Counted from the first letter of the stretch, positions 1 to 9,819 are shown. The stretch is DNA of 64,000 bases from Lysobacter solisilvae (GCF_016613535.2 NZ_CP071518.1:2604001-2668000); one strand, 5' to 3'. The notes: generated by a model from the letters alone, not told the origin. Made by a program: numbers and translations.

Positions 1-2844
1 GCCGCCACGAAAGTCAGCTTCCCGGTGGAGTGGGGCGAATACCGCGTCGACGTCTTCGATCCCGCCACCCGCCTCACCACGCGCTACCCGTTCCGGGCCG
101 GCTGGAGCTGGGGCGACGAGAACCGCGGGCTGGACGCGCGGCCGGACAAGGTCAAGCTGGCGCTGGACAAGACCGCCTACCGCGCCGGCGACACGCTCAA
201 GGTCACCCTGACCCCGCCGCACGAGGGCAAGGGACTGCTGATGGTCGAGAGCGACCGCATGATCTTCGTGCAGGACATCGAGGCCAAGGCCGGCAGCACG
301 TTCGAGATCCCGGTGACCAAGGACTGGGAACGTCACGACGTCTACATCACCGCGCTGGTCTTCCGCGGCGGCACCTCGCCGAGCAAGATCACGCCGGCGC
401 GCGCCGTCGGCGTGGCCCACGTGGTCATGGACCGCGGCGACCGCACGGTGTCGATCGGCGTGGCGGCGCCCAAGCTCATGCGTCCGGAACGCGACCTGCC
501 GGTGACGGTGAGCGCGCCGGCACTGGCCGGGCAGGACGCCTACGTCACCGTGTCCGCGGTCGACGTGGGCATCCTCAACATCACCCGGTTCCCGGTGCCC
601 GACGCGGCTGCGCATTTCTTCGCGCAGCGCCGGCTGGGCGTGGACGCGTACGACGTCTATGCGCGCGTGATCGAGAGCTTTGACGGCGCCACGGCGCGCA
701 TCCGCTTCGGTGGCGACCTGGCGCCGCTCGCGCTGCCGCAGGCCCGCCGGCCGACGTCGCGCGTGCAGACCGTCGACCTGTTCAGCGGTCCGGTGAAGCT
801 CGATGCGAAGGGGCTGGTGCGGGTCAAGCTCAAGGTGCCCGATTTCAACGGCACCCTGCGCGTGTCGGCGCTGGTGTTCTCGGGCAACAAGTACGGCAGC
901 AAGGCCGCCGAGACCATCGTGCGCGCGCCGGTGCTGGCCGAAGCCAGCATGCCGCGAGTGCTCGCGCCCGGCGATCGCAGCAGTGTCACCCTGGACGTCC
1001 AGAACTTCACCGGCAAGGCCGGCGACTTCAAGGTGTCCGTGGAGGGCATCGGTCCGCTGGCCGTGACCGAGGGCGTGCGCACCGCGAAGCTGGCGGCGGA
1101 AGGCAAGACCACCTACACCTTCCCGTTGCTGGCCAAGGAGGGCTACAGCACGGCCCAGGTCCGCGTCCGGGTGGACGGCAACGGCTTCAAGGTCGATCGC
1201 CGCTACGACCTGCCGGTGCGACCGGCCTGGCCGCAGGTGATGCGCACGCGGACCAAGGTGCTCGACGCGCTCGGCCCGGTCGCGCTGGATCGCGACATCG
1301 CCGATGGCCTGATGGCCGATTCGGTGCGCGCGCGGATGGTGGTCAGCGCATTGCCGCCGATCCCCTTCGCCGCGGCACTGGAGGACGCGCTGAAGTATCC
1401 CTATGGCTGCGCCGAGCAGACGACCAGCAAGGGTTTTGCCGCGCTGCTGCTGGACGAGCCGACGGGCCGGATGCTGGGCGTGCCCGGCCTGGGCGACAAG
1501 CAGCGCCGCGAACGCATGGAAGGCGCGTTCGGCCGGCTGGCCGCCATGCAGATCAGCTCCGGCCACTTCTCGATGTGGGGCGATGGCGATTACGTCAACC
1601 AGTCGCTGACGCCCTACATCGTCGAGTTCCTGCTCGACGCGCGCGACGCGGGCTTTGCCGTGCCCGAAAGCATGCTGCAGAAGTCGCTCAAGGCCTTGAA
1701 CGAGGACCTGCTGGCCGGTGGCGCGCCGTTCTACGGCTACGACCATCGCGATCACCTCAAGTTCGCCTACCAGGCCCACGCCGGCTACGTGCTGTCGCGC
1801 GTCAACCGGGCGCCGCTGGGCACCCTGCGCGCGCTCTACGACAACAGCCGCAAGGAGAGCCTCACCGGCCTGCCGCTGGTGCACCTGGGGCTGGCCCTGT
1901 CGCTGCAGGGCGACCGCAACCGCGGCGCCAAGGCCATCGCCGCCGGATTCGCGAAGGACACCAAGGACCGTCCGCAGTACCTGGGCGACTACGGCACCCG
2001 CCTGCGTGACGACGCGCTGATGATCGCGCTCGTGCACGAGCGCAAGCTGGCCAAGCCCGAGTACGACGCCCGCGTGGTTGCGCTGGGCCGCGAACTGGAC
2101 AACCGCCGCAAGGAGCGCTGGTTCTGGCTGAGCACGCAGGAACAGGTCGCCCTGGCGCGCCTGGGCAAGGCGCTGATGGCCGACCAGTCCAAGCGCATCT
2201 CGGGGCAGTGGAAGGTGGGCGATGACAGCACGCCGGTGACGGATGTGCGGCTGACCGGCCGGCAGTTCGACCACGCGACGCTGTCGCGCGGCGTCAGCTT
2301 CGATCCGCAGGGCGAGCCGCCGCTGTACGCGAGCCTGGAAGTGGCGGGCGTGCCGCGCTCGGCGCCCGAGCCGGACAATTCGGTCATCACCGTGACCCGC
2401 AAGTACTACCGCACCGATGGCACCGACTGGAGCGGCGGCGCGCTGGAGGAGGGCGACAGCCTGATCGTGCAGCTGACGATCAAGAGCAGCGTCGACATGC
2501 CCGACGCGCTGGTGACCGAGCTGCTGCCGGCGGGCCTGGAGATCGAGAACTTCAACCTGGGCGACGCCAAGCAGTGGGCCGGCGTGGTCGTGGACGGCAT
2601 CGAGATGGCCGACCGCGACGAGGCGGCCGAAGTGCGCCATGAGGAATACCGCGACGACCGGTACGTGGCCGCCCTCAAGCTCAGCACGTACGACACCGCC
2701 AAGCTGTTCTACCTCGTCCGCGCGGTGACGCCGGGTACGTACACCGTTCCGCCCTCGCTGGTGGAAGACATGTACCGCCCCGACATGCGCGGCGTCGGCA
2801 AGGCCGCGCCGGCCACGCTGACGGTGAAGCAACCGGGCAAGTGA
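1..2844 (+). CDS. yfhM: Bacterial alpha-2-macroglobulin, C-terminal part (5' end outside window)
   Basis: The reading frame is open from base 1, so the start lies before the window; about 947 residues are visible. These proteins sit in the periplasm, trap attacking proteases and are thought to guard the envelope. The MG and TED-like domains are recognisable from their layout. The thioester motif C-A-E-Q is present at 1408-1419 inside a typical YGCAEQT context, so this is the thioester-bearing type. The C-terminal part has the beta-rich receptor-like domain ending in a KQPGK tail. pbpC follows 93 bp downstream. The alpha-2-macroglobulin/PBP1C pairing is a known conserved arrangement that links protease trapping to peptidoglycan repair. 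Confidence 0.93.
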   Translation, partial: AATKVSFPVEWGEYRVDVFDPATRLTTRYPFRAGWSWGDENRGLDARPDKVKLALDKTAYRAGDTLKVTLTPPHEGKGLLMVESDRMIFVQDIEAKAGSTFEIPVTKDWERHDVYITALVFRGGTSPSKITPARAVGVAHVVMDRGDRTVSIGVAAPKLMRPERDLPVTVSAPALAGQDAYVTVSAVDVGILNITRFPVPDAAAHFFAQRRLGVDAYDVYARVIESFDGATARIRFGGDLAPLALPQARRPTSRVQTVDLFSGPVKLDAKGLVRVKLKVPDFNGTLRVSALVFSGNKYGSKAAETIVRAPVLAEASMPRVLAPGDRSSVTLDVQNFTGKAGDFKVSVEGIGPLAVTEGVRTAKLAAEGKTTYTFPLLAKEGYSTAQVRVRVDGNGFKVDRRYDLPVRPAWPQVMRTRTKVLDALGPVALDRDIADGLMADSVRARMVVSALPPIPFAAALEDALKYPYGCAEQTTSKGFAALLLDEPTGRMLGVPGLGDKQRRERMEGAFGRLAAMQISSGHFSMWGDGDYVNQSLTPYIVEFLLDARDAGFAVPESMLQKSLKALNEDLLAGGAPFYGYDHRDHLKFAYQAHAGYVLSRVNRAPLGTLRALYDNSRKESLTGLPLVHLGLALSLQGDRNRGAKAIAAGFAKDTKDRPQYLGDYGTRLRDDALMIALVHERKLAKPEYDARVVALGRELDNRRKERWFWLSTQEQVALARLGKALMADQSKRISGQWKVGDDSTPVTDVRLTGRQFDHATLSRGVSFDPQGEPPLYASLEVAGVPRSAPEPDNSVITVTRKYYRTDGTDWSGGALEEGDSLIVQLTIKSSVDMPDALVTELLPAGLEIENFNLGDAKQWAGVVVDGIEMADRDEAAEVRHEEYRDDRYVAALKLSTYDTAKLFYLVRAVTPGTYTVPPSLVEDMYRPDMRGVGKAAPATLTVKQPGK

Positions 2845-2937
2845 AGTCCCCAGGCGCCGGTGGCGGGACGTCCGCCACCGGTCGCCGGGCCAGATTGAAG
2901 CCCGGCAGTCGCAGGTCAAAGGCGTTCCAGCACCACC

Positions 2938-5355
2938 ATGAAAGTTCCGCGCCACGCTCCCGGCCTACACGCACCCGACCTTGCCGCGTCCGCCCACGCT
3001 TCGCCTGGCAAGCGCAGCGATGCCTCGCGCGCACTGCTCGCCGGCATGCTCGGCCTGCTGCTGACGCTGGTTGCATTGATGTTGCTGGACCTCGCATTCC
3101 CGTTGCCGCTGCCCAGCGCGAGCGACGGCGCCGTGGTGCTCGCCCGCAACGGGACGCCGCTGCGGTCATTCGCCGACCGGGGCGGCATCTGGCGCTATCC
3201 GGTCACCGTCGAGCAGGTGTCGCCCCTGTATCGCGACGCGCTGCTGAACTACGAAGACCGCTGGTTCTGGCGCCACGCCGGTGTGAATCCGATGGCGCTG
3301 GTGCGTGCGTCCGCGCAGCGGCTGCAGCACGGGCGCATCGTGTCCGGCGGTTCGACGCTGACCATGCAGGTGGCCCGCATCCTGGACCCGCACCAGCGCA
3401 CGGCGGCCGGCAAGCTCAAGCAGATCGCGCGCGCCCTGCAGCTGGAAGTGCACTTGGACAAGCGCGAGATCCTCGCGCTCTATCTCAACCGCGCCCCGTT
3501 CGGCGGCACGGTGGAAGGCGTGGAAGCGGCCAGCTGGGCCTACCTGGGCAAATCCGCCACGCAGTTGTCGCACGCTGAAGCGGCGTTGCTGGCGGTGCTG
3601 CCGCAGTCGCCCAGCCGGCTGCGCCCGGACCGGCATCCGGAGCGTGCCCGCGTCGCGCGGGACAAGGTGCTCGACCGCATGCAGGCGCTGGGCGTGTGGT
3701 CGCCCGCCGAAGTGGCCGATGCGCGCGTGGAAGCGGTGGTGGCCCGTTCGCTGCAGCCGCCGCTGCATGCCTCGCTGCTCGCGCAGCGCCTGCGCAGCGG
3801 CGCGCCGAAGTCGCCCCGCATCGTCTCCACGCTCGACATCGACCTGCAGCGCACGCTGGAGGACCGCGTCGCCGCCTATTTTTCCGATCTCCCGGCGCGC
3901 ACGTCCGCCGCCATGCTGGTGGTGGACAACGCGACGATGGAGGCGCGCGCGTACGTCGGGTCGGTCGCGTTCGCCGACCAGGACCGGCTGGGCCACGTCG
4001 ACATGGTCAAGGCCTGGCGCTCGCCGGGTTCCACGCTCAAGCCCTTCCTGTACGGGCTGGCGCTGGACGATGGCCTGATCCATTCCGAGAGCCTGCTTGT
4101 GGATGCGCCGCAGGCGTTCGGCGACTACCGGCCCGGCAATTTCGACATGGCGTTCAACGGCCCGGTGAGCGCCGCGCAGGCGCTGCGCCTGTCCTTGAAC
4201 GTGCCCGCGGTCGACCTGCTCGAGCGCGTCGGGCCCTCGCGTTTCGCCGCGCGGCTGGCCAATGCGGGCATCGACCTCAAATGGCCGGAAGGCGCGCAGC
4301 CCAACCTGGCGATGATCCTCGGCGGCACCGGTGCGCGGCTGGAAGACCTGGTAGGCGCCCATGCCTCGCTCAACCGCGACGGCGTGGCCGGACGCGTGCG
4401 ATATCGCCCGGATGCACCGCGCATCGACCGGCGGCTGCTGTCGCCGGGCGCCGCCTGGATCATCCGCGAAACGCTCGAGGCCAATCCGCGTCCGGGCGCC
4501 GCCGTGCAGACCTTCGACCAGGGCGGTCGCCCGCGCGTGGCCTGGAAGACGGGCACGAGCTACGGCTTCCGCGATGCCTGGGCGCTGGGCGGCACCCGGC
4601 GCTACACGGTCGGCGTGTGGGTGGGGCGGCCGGACGGGACGCCGCTGCCGGGCCAGTACGGCGCGGTCACGGCGCTGCCCCTGCTGTTCGAGGTGATCGA
4701 CAGCCTGCCCACGCAGGCGCGCGATGGCGCGGCTCGGCCGCCGCCGCCCGGCGTGGAGCAGATCGAGGTGTGCTGGCCGCTGGGCTTGCCGCCCGATCCC
4801 GCGTTTCCGGAGCTGTGCCGCCGCCGCATGGAGGCCTGGACGCTGGATGGCGTGGTGCCGCCGACCTTCGCCGAACGTGATGCGCGGCTGTGGAGCGCGG
4901 GACTGGAGCGTTTCGAGGTCGATGCGCGCACGGGCCTGCGGCTGGCGGCGGAGTGCGCGGGTGCGCACGAGCGCCGATCACGGCAGGTGGCCCGCTGGCC
5001 GGCGCTGGCCTCGCCCTGGCTGTCGTCGGAGACCCGGCTCGCCGCGCGCCTGCCGGCGTTGTCGCCCGACTGTGCGCCCGACGGCCGCGATGCGCTGGAA
5101 GAGCTGCGCATCGAGGGCATCGCCGACAACGCCACGCTCGCCCGTCCGCCCAACAGCACGCAGCCACTCAGGCTTTCGATCCGCGCGCTGGGCAGCGAAG
5201 CCCGGATCCGCTGGCTGCTCGACGGCCGGCTGGTGGCCGAATCGCGCGGCGGTGCGAGCATCGCGCACGACTTCAGCCAGCCGGGCATGCACGCGCTGAC
5301 GGCGCTCGCCGACAGCGGTGCATGGTCGCGCGTGCGCTTCCGCGTCCTGGAGTAG
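2938..5355 (+). CDS. pbpC: Penicillin-binding protein 1C, bifunctional glycosyltransferase/transpeptidase
   Basis: This 805-residue inner-membrane peptidoglycan synthase has one transmembrane anchor at about residues 32-55. The GT51 glycosyltransferase domain shows the catalytic E106-D107 in EDRWFWRHAGV. The transpeptidase domain has S365-T-L-K368 (SxxK), an S-L-N motif near residue 420 and the K537-T-G motif. The last 100 residues fit the BiPBP_C domain typical of PBP1C rather than PBP1A or 1B. It lies directly downstream of the alpha-2-macroglobulin gene, and the two are probably co-transcribed. The length is normal for the family. Confidence 0.95.
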   Translation: MKVPRHAPGLHAPDLAASAHASPGKRSDASRALLAGMLGLLLTLVALMLLDLAFPLPLPSASDGAVVLARNGTPLRSFADRGGIWRYPVTVEQVSPLYRDALLNYEDRWFWRHAGVNPMALVRASAQRLQHGRIVSGGSTLTMQVARILDPHQRTAAGKLKQIARALQLEVHLDKREILALYLNRAPFGGTVEGVEAASWAYLGKSATQLSHAEAALLAVLPQSPSRLRPDRHPERARVARDKVLDRMQALGVWSPAEVADARVEAVVARSLQPPLHASLLAQRLRSGAPKSPRIVSTLDIDLQRTLEDRVAAYFSDLPARTSAAMLVVDNATMEARAYVGSVAFADQDRLGHVDMVKAWRSPGSTLKPFLYGLALDDGLIHSESLLVDAPQAFGDYRPGNFDMAFNGPVSAAQALRLSLNVPAVDLLERVGPSRFAARLANAGIDLKWPEGAQPNLAMILGGTGARLEDLVGAHASLNRDGVAGRVRYRPDAPRIDRRLLSPGAAWIIRETLEANPRPGAAVQTFDQGGRPRVAWKTGTSYGFRDAWALGGTRRYTVGVWVGRPDGTPLPGQYGAVTALPLLFEVIDSLPTQARDGAARPPPPGVEQIEVCWPLGLPPDPAFPELCRRRMEAWTLDGVVPPTFAERDARLWSAGLERFEVDARTGLRLAAECAGAHERRSRQVARWPALASPWLSSETRLAARLPALSPDCAPDGRDALEELRIEGIADNATLARPPNSTQPLRLSIRALGSEARIRWLLDGRLVAESRGGASIAHDFSQPGMHALTALADSGAWSRVRFRVLE

Positions 5356-5383
5356 CGCCGCCGCGCGGCGGGCGGCCGTGCGA

Positions 5384-5863
5384 TCAGCCCAGTTCTTCGA
5401 GCATGTGCTCGGCCGAGGACACGCGGAACTCCCCGGGCGATTCGACGAACAGCTTCTTCACCACGCCGTCCTGCGCATACAGCGCATAGCGCTTGGAGCG
5501 GATGCCCATGCCGTAGCCGCTGGCGTCCAGCTCCAGGCCCATCGCGCGGGTGAAGTCGGCATTGCCGTCGGCGAGCATGATCAGCCCCTCCGGCACGCCC
5601 TGGCTCTGGCCCCAGGCCTGCATCACGAAGGGATCGTTGACCGACACGCAGGCCACGCTGATGCCGCGGGCGAGGAACTGGTCGAAATGCTGGACGAAGC
5701 CGGGCAGGTGGCGCTCGGAGCAGGTGGGCGTGAAGGCGCCGGGCACCGCGAACAGCACGACGTTCTTGCCGTCGAAGAGCGTGCGCGTGTCGATGGTCTG
5801 CACGCCGTCGAGGATATGCGTGAGCGCGACTTCGGGGATGCGGTCGCCGGCCTGGATGGTCAT
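5384..5863 (-). CDS. Prx5-type peroxiredoxin
   Basis: A 159-residue cytosolic thiol peroxidase that reduces H2O2 or alkyl hydroperoxides. The peroxidatic Cys48 is in PGAFTPTCS, the Prx5/AhpC-TSA signature. The reading frame extends 43 codons further upstream, but that part has a random arginine/proline-rich composition, and MTIQAGDRIPEV is the usual start of the family. No strong Shine-Dalgarno sequence is visible. Only 28 bp separate it from convergent pbpC, and it is divergent from cbpA. No fused glutaredoxin domain is present. Confidence 0.93.
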   Translation of the reverse strand: MTIQAGDRIPEVALTHILDGVQTIDTRTLFDGKNVVLFAVPGAFTPTCSERHLPGFVQHFDQFLARGISVACVSVNDPFVMQAWGQSQGVPEGLIMLADGNADFTRAMGLELDASGYGMGIRSKRYALYAQDGVVKKLFVESPGEFRVSSAEHMLEELG

Positions 5864-6142
5864 GGGGGGTACTCGTGGGGGAATGGCGCAGTCTAGACGT
5901 CCACCGGGGTAAGGTGCCGTCAAGTTCCACAGGTGGACGCCCGCAACGCCCCGGTCGCCCGGTGGTCGCGAACGGCGCCCGGGCTCCGGCAAGCGGTTCC
6001 GGGCGCCGCGCTGATCCGGCGCTCGCGGACGATGGAGTAACCTGCTCGCCCCGCGCGCCGACCTTCCGGCCTGCCGAGCGGCTTCCTTCCCGCCGCCTCA
6101 ACCCGGCTACTTTCACTGGCTAGTTCTTCAAGCAGACCGCAG

Positions 6143-7039
6143 ATGGAATTCAAGGACTACTACGACATCCTGGGCGTCGAGGCCGGCGCCGGCGACGCCG
6201 AGATCAAGAGCGCTTACCGGCGCCTGGCGCGCAAATACCACCCCGACGTCAGCAAGGAGGCTGGCGCCGAAGACAAGTTCAAGGCGGTCAACGAGGCCTA
6301 CGAAGCGCTGCGCGATCCGCAGAAGCGCGCCGCCTACGACCAGTTGCGTGCGCGCGGCTACCGGCCCGGCGACGACGTGCAACCGCCGCCGGGGGGATTC
6401 GGTGGCGGTTATGGCAGCCCGGGCTTCGAGGAGATCTTCGCCGGCGGCGGCGCGGGCGGCGGCTTCAGCGACTTCTTCGAACAGCTCTTCGGCCGCGGCC
6501 GCGGTGGCGGCGGTCCCGGCGCCGGCATAGGGGGCGCTCCGCGCGGCGACACGCGCGCCAAGCTGGCCGTGTCGCTGGAGTCGGTCTACGCCGGCAGCGC
6601 GGCGCGCATTTCGGTTGGCAATCGCACGCTCGACGTCCGCATCCCGAAGGGCGTGCGCCCGGGGCAGGTGATCCGGCTGGCCGGGCAGGGCACCGGCGGG
6701 CGCGGCGACCTGCTGCTGGAGATCGAGTACGCCGCCCATCCGCAGTTCGAGGTCGACGGCCGCAATGTCATCTACGTGCTGCCGGTGGCGCCCTGGGAAG
6801 CGGCGCTGGGTGGCACGGTGAGCGTGCCGACGCTGGGCGGCCCGGTCGAACTCAAGATCCCGCCCGCCTCGGAAAGCGGACGCAAGCTGCGCCTGCGCGG
6901 GCGTGGCCTGCCCGGCGCGAGCCCCGGCGACCAGATCGTGGAACTGGAGATCCTGGCCCCGCTGCCGCATTCGACCGAACAGAAGGCGGCCTACGAAGCC
7001 ATGCGCGACGCGTTCGCGGGCGACTGGCGACGGGCCTGA
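6143..7039 (+). CDS. cbpA: DnaJ-family co-chaperone, CbpA type
   Basis: A 298-residue Hsp40 of the class lacking a zinc finger. The N-terminal J domain (residues 1-70) has the H33-P34-D35 motif that stimulates DnaK. It is followed by a Gly/Phe-rich linker (about 85-135) and two C-terminal beta-sandwich substrate-binding domains. Members act as DnaK partners, and E. coli CbpA also binds curved DNA; that second role is not shown here. The gene is monocistronic and ends at a strong bidirectional terminator. Confidence 0.92.
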   Translation: MEFKDYYDILGVEAGAGDAEIKSAYRRLARKYHPDVSKEAGAEDKFKAVNEAYEALRDPQKRAAYDQLRARGYRPGDDVQPPPGGFGGGYGSPGFEEIFAGGGAGGGFSDFFEQLFGRGRGGGGPGAGIGGAPRGDTRAKLAVSLESVYAGSAARISVGNRTLDVRIPKGVRPGQVIRLAGQGTGGRGDLLLEIEYAAHPQFEVDGRNVIYVLPVAPWEAALGGTVSVPTLGGPVELKIPPASESGRKLRLRGRGLPGASPGDQIVELEILAPLPHSTEQKAAYEAMRDAFAGDWRRA

Positions 7040-7098
7040 CCGGGCGCGCCGACCGGGGGGCGCGGCATCCGCGAACCCCATCGACCCTTGAAACGAAA

Positions 7099-7125
7099 AG
7101 AGCCGGGCAAGCCCGGCTCTTTTTT
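7099..7125. terminator. Bidirectional intrinsic terminator
   Basis: A 10-bp stem AGAGCCGGGC / GCCCGGCTCT with an AA loop is followed by T5-6 on the plus strand, and on the minus strand by TTTTCGTTT. It sits between convergent cbpA and the receiver gene and can stop both. Confidence 0.85.
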
Positions 7126-7144
7126 CAGGCGTGGCCCGCCGGGT

Positions 7145-7510
7145 TCAGGCCTGCATGTACTTGACGATCACGTCGGCCAGGTCGCTCTCGCTGAAGGGCT
7201 TGGTGATGTAGGCCTTCGCGCCCTGGCGCATGCCCCAGACGCGATCGGTGTCCTGGTCCTTGGTGGTCACCAGGATCACCGGGATGTGCTGGGTCGTCGG
7301 ATCCTTGCTGATCGAACGCGTGGCCTGGAAGCCGTTGAGGTTGGGCATGACCACGTCCATCAGGACCAAGTCGGGCAGTTCGCGCTTGCACACTTCCACG
7401 CCCGCGGCGCCGTCCTCGGCGGTGATGGCCTCGTGGCCGAGTTTTTCGACGATGCGGCGGATGCCCATCAGCTGCGAGGGCGAATCGTCGACGATCAGGA
7501 TGCGGGCCAT
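7145..7510 (-). CDS. CheY-like single-domain response regulator (PilH-like)
   Basis: A 121-residue stand-alone receiver domain with no output domain. The acidic pocket D8/D9, phospho-acceptor D52 (LVLMDVVMPN), T82 and K104 are all intact. The sequence style (VDDSPSQLMGIRRIVEKLGHE) is that of the PilG/PilH twitching-motility receivers of pseudomonads and xanthomonads. No pil or che genes are next to it, so the link to type IV pili is an inference from the family only. Confidence 0.85.
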   Translation of the reverse strand: MARILIVDDSPSQLMGIRRIVEKLGHEAITAEDGAAGVEVCKRELPDLVLMDVVMPNLNGFQATRSISKDPTTQHIPVILVTTKDQDTDRVWGMRQGAKAYITKPFSESDLADVIVKYMQA

Positions 7511-7571
7511 TGAGGTTTCCCAGGATGCTCAGGCGGATTGTAGCCGGGCCTGCTGCCGCCGCAAGGCCGCC

Positions 7572-8558
7572 TTACAGGCGTACCAGCGTGCGGCCGAGCG
7601 AACCGCCGGCAAGCATGGTGGCGAAGACCTCGGGCAGCTCTGCCAGGCCGACCTCGCGGGTGCAGATGCGCTCCAGGTGCCGGGGCTTCCAGTCGTCGGC
7701 CAGGTGCTGCCAGACCTGTTCGCGGATATCCCGGGCGGTGCCGGCCGAGGCGACACCCAGCAATGAGACGCCGCGGATGATGAAGGGCATCACCGTGGTG
7801 GCCAGTTCGGGCGTGGCGGCCAGCCCCGCGGTGGCGACATTGCCGTAGGGCGCGGTCTGCGCAAGCAGGCTGGCCAGCATCGGGCCGCCGACGTTGTCCA
7901 GCCCGCCGCCGAAGCGGACCGATTCCATCGGGCGCGCGGTGGCCAGCGCCTCGCGACCGAGCACCTCGCTTGCGCCGATTTCCTTCAGGTACGGCGCCTG
8001 CGCGGTCTTGCCGCTGATGGCATGCACCTGGAAGCCGGCGCGGCTGAAGATGTCCACGGCGAGCGAGCCCACGCCACCGGTGGCGCCGGTGACGGCCAGC
8101 GGGCCGAGCCCGGGCTGCTGCCGGTTGTCGAGCATGCGCAGCCACGCCAGCGCCGCGGTGAAGCCCGCGGTGCCCAGGATCATGCTTTCGCGCAGGGTCA
8201 GGCCGGTGGGCAGCCGGATTGCCCACTGCGCGGGCAGCCGCGCGTACTCACCGAAACCTCCGTCGCGCGTCTCGCTCAGGCCGCAGCCGGTGACCAGTAC
8301 GGCGTCGCCTTCGCGGAATGCGGGGTCGGTCGAGGCGACCACGTGCCCGGCGACGTCGATGCCGCCGACCAGCGGGAACTGGCGCAGGATCTTGCCCTGG
8401 CCGGTGCCGGCGAGCGCGTCCTTGAAGTTCACGGAGGAGTAGGCGGACTTGATGACGATCTCGCCCGGCGACAGGTCGTCGACGCTGACCGGCTCGATGC
8501 CGCTGCGATACCCCTGGGCGTCGTTGTGGATACGGAAGGCGTTGAAGGTCGTGGTCAT
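7572..8558 (-). CDS. acuI: YhdH/AcuI-type NADPH-dependent acrylyl-CoA reductase-like oxidoreductase
   Basis: A 328-residue zinc-independent medium-chain dehydrogenase/reductase. The GroES-like N-terminal domain runs to about residue 120 (NFKDALAGTG and GGIDVAGHV are typical of YhdH). The Rossmann motif is V-T-G-A-T-G-G-V-G-S at about 158-167. AcuI enzymes reduce toxic acryloyl-CoA to propionyl-CoA. The true substrate cannot be read from sequence. It is probably a single-gene unit; the next gene on the same strand is 173 bp upstream. Confidence 0.88.
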   Translation of the reverse strand: MTTTFNAFRIHNDAQGYRSGIEPVSVDDLSPGEIVIKSAYSSVNFKDALAGTGQGKILRQFPLVGGIDVAGHVVASTDPAFREGDAVLVTGCGLSETRDGGFGEYARLPAQWAIRLPTGLTLRESMILGTAGFTAALAWLRMLDNRQQPGLGPLAVTGATGGVGSLAVDIFSRAGFQVHAISGKTAQAPYLKEIGASEVLGREALATARPMESVRFGGGLDNVGGPMLASLLAQTAPYGNVATAGLAATPELATTVMPFIIRGVSLLGVASAGTARDIREQVWQHLADDWKPRHLERICTREVGLAELPEVFATMLAGGSLGRTLVRL

Positions 8559-8731
8559 GGGCGCGGGAGGGGAAGTGGTGGGGGAGTCAGCGGAGAGGCA
8601 AGCATCGGGGCGGCAAGCGGCGGGGCGGCGAGCTCAGGGGCGGCAAGCTCAGGGCGTGGACTGACGGGCGGTGATCCATTTGTCTCGCGCATCGGCATGC
8701 AGAAAACGACGCAGGCCTGGCGTTGGTGGGC
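8559..8731. repeat. Spacer with short GGGGCGGCAAGC-type direct repeats
   Basis: Between acuI and the secreted-protein gene, 8600-8655 holds three imperfect 14-20 bp repeats (GGGGCGGCAAGC, GGGGCGGCGAGC, GGGGCGGCAAGC), two of them followed by TCA. No gene or clear promoter is seen. Confidence 0.4.
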
Positions 8732-9802
8732 TCAGGACGCGCCGGCGTGCGTCGCAGGTCCTGCATCGCCCGGCGTGTCCTCGTGGTCATTGGCCGCGTC
8801 GGTGGGCTCGCCCTCCAGAGGCGGCGGCGTGCCCTGGTCGGGCGCGCTCTTGTCGGGCGTGCTCTTGTCGGGCGTACCCTGGTGGACCACGTGGATCCGC
8901 CCATCCTCGACGCGCCAATGCAGGCCGTTCTGCGTCGTGACCACGAACAGCGGCTGCCCGTACTGCAGGTTGAGGAAGACATGGAACATCGTCGGTGTCG
9001 CCGAGGTCAGGTGCGTCACGCCGAGCCCGTCGGCCCCGGCCGGGGATGGAATGTCGAGGTCGACGACCGGGCAGCTGCGCGTCTGCGAGTACTGCGACAG
9101 CTGGGTCTGGCCGTCGTGGGAGTAGCGGAACATGTGGAAGCCACCCAGCGGCGCTTCGCTGTTGTCCTTCCAGGCCGACATGACGAAGACCAGGATCTCG
9201 TCCACGCCTTCCTCTTCCGACTCGATCACCACGACGTTGGGCGTGTGGTTGGTGCAGACCGACAGGTCCGGTGTCGCCAATGCCGAGTCGCGCGCCGTGA
9301 TCAGGCGCAGTTCCCGCTCGGTGGCCGGCTCCATGGGCGACAGGCGGCGGGCATGGGTCGCCTTGACCGCGTCGATGTCCAGGTCACCCGCCGCGAAGGC
9401 GAGCAGCCGTCCGGCGTCCTGCGTGAAGTAGCGCACCTCGACCGAGTTCTCGCGCGCGTAGGTGAGCCATCCGCGCCCCTCGCCCGGGACCGACTCGAAC
9501 GCGCCGGCCGCCAGCAGCGCATCCGTGGTGCGCCACGCCGCGACGTCGTGCAGGCGGATCAGGCGGCCGACGAACTCGGCCATGCTGACGTCGAGCTGGT
9601 ATTTCTCGGGAATCTCGCAGGCGATGCGGCGCGCATCGTCGTCCGCGTCGGGCGGCAGGCGCCGCGCCTGCTCGCAGTCGTGGCGGGCGGGCAGCGGATC
9701 GCCGTCAGGCGCCTTCGCCGCGTGGCCGGGTGACGCCGTCAGGCAGAGCGCCAGCAGCAAGGCCAGGCGTGGAAGCAGCGGGACGAAGGCGGGCGTGGGC
9801 AT
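8732..9802 (-). CDS. Secreted protein of unknown function with a DKSTP repeat tail
   Basis: 356 residues. The start at MPTPAFVPLLPRL was chosen because it begins a clear signal peptide (hydrophobic core LALLLALCLTA, cleavage near GHA-A) and has an AGGAG Shine-Dalgarno at 9809-9814; the frame upstream looks random. The mature part is acidic, with a pair of cysteines near the N-terminus and others near CTNHTP and RSCPVV. The C-terminus has three copies of a 5-residue repeat (TPDKS, TPDKS, APDQG) from a 15-bp repeat at 8837-8880. No family was recognised. It is 17 bp downstream of the LOG-family gene and probably co-transcribed. Confidence 0.8.
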   Translation of the reverse strand: MPTPAFVPLLPRLALLLALCLTASPGHAAKAPDGDPLPARHDCEQARRLPPDADDDARRIACEIPEKYQLDVSMAEFVGRLIRLHDVAAWRTTDALLAAGAFESVPGEGRGWLTYARENSVEVRYFTQDAGRLLAFAAGDLDIDAVKATHARRLSPMEPATERELRLITARDSALATPDLSVCTNHTPNVVVIESEEEGVDEILVFVMSAWKDNSEAPLGGFHMFRYSHDGQTQLSQYSQTRSCPVVDLDIPSPAGADGLGVTHLTSATPTMFHVFLNLQYGQPLFVVTTQNGLHWRVEDGRIHVVHQGTPDKSTPDKSAPDQGTPPPLEGEPTDAANDHEDTPGDAGPATHAGAS

Positions 9803-9819
9803 GATCGGGCTCCTGTTGG

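Noticed and set aside
3166..4968. A 600-codon open frame opposite pbpC
   Set aside because: Arg/Gly/His-rich shadow of a clear PBP1C.
5864..6142. An 82-codon plus-strand frame between the peroxiredoxin and cbpA
   Set aside because: Arg/Pro-rich composition, no Shine-Dalgarno and overlap with the divergent promoter region.
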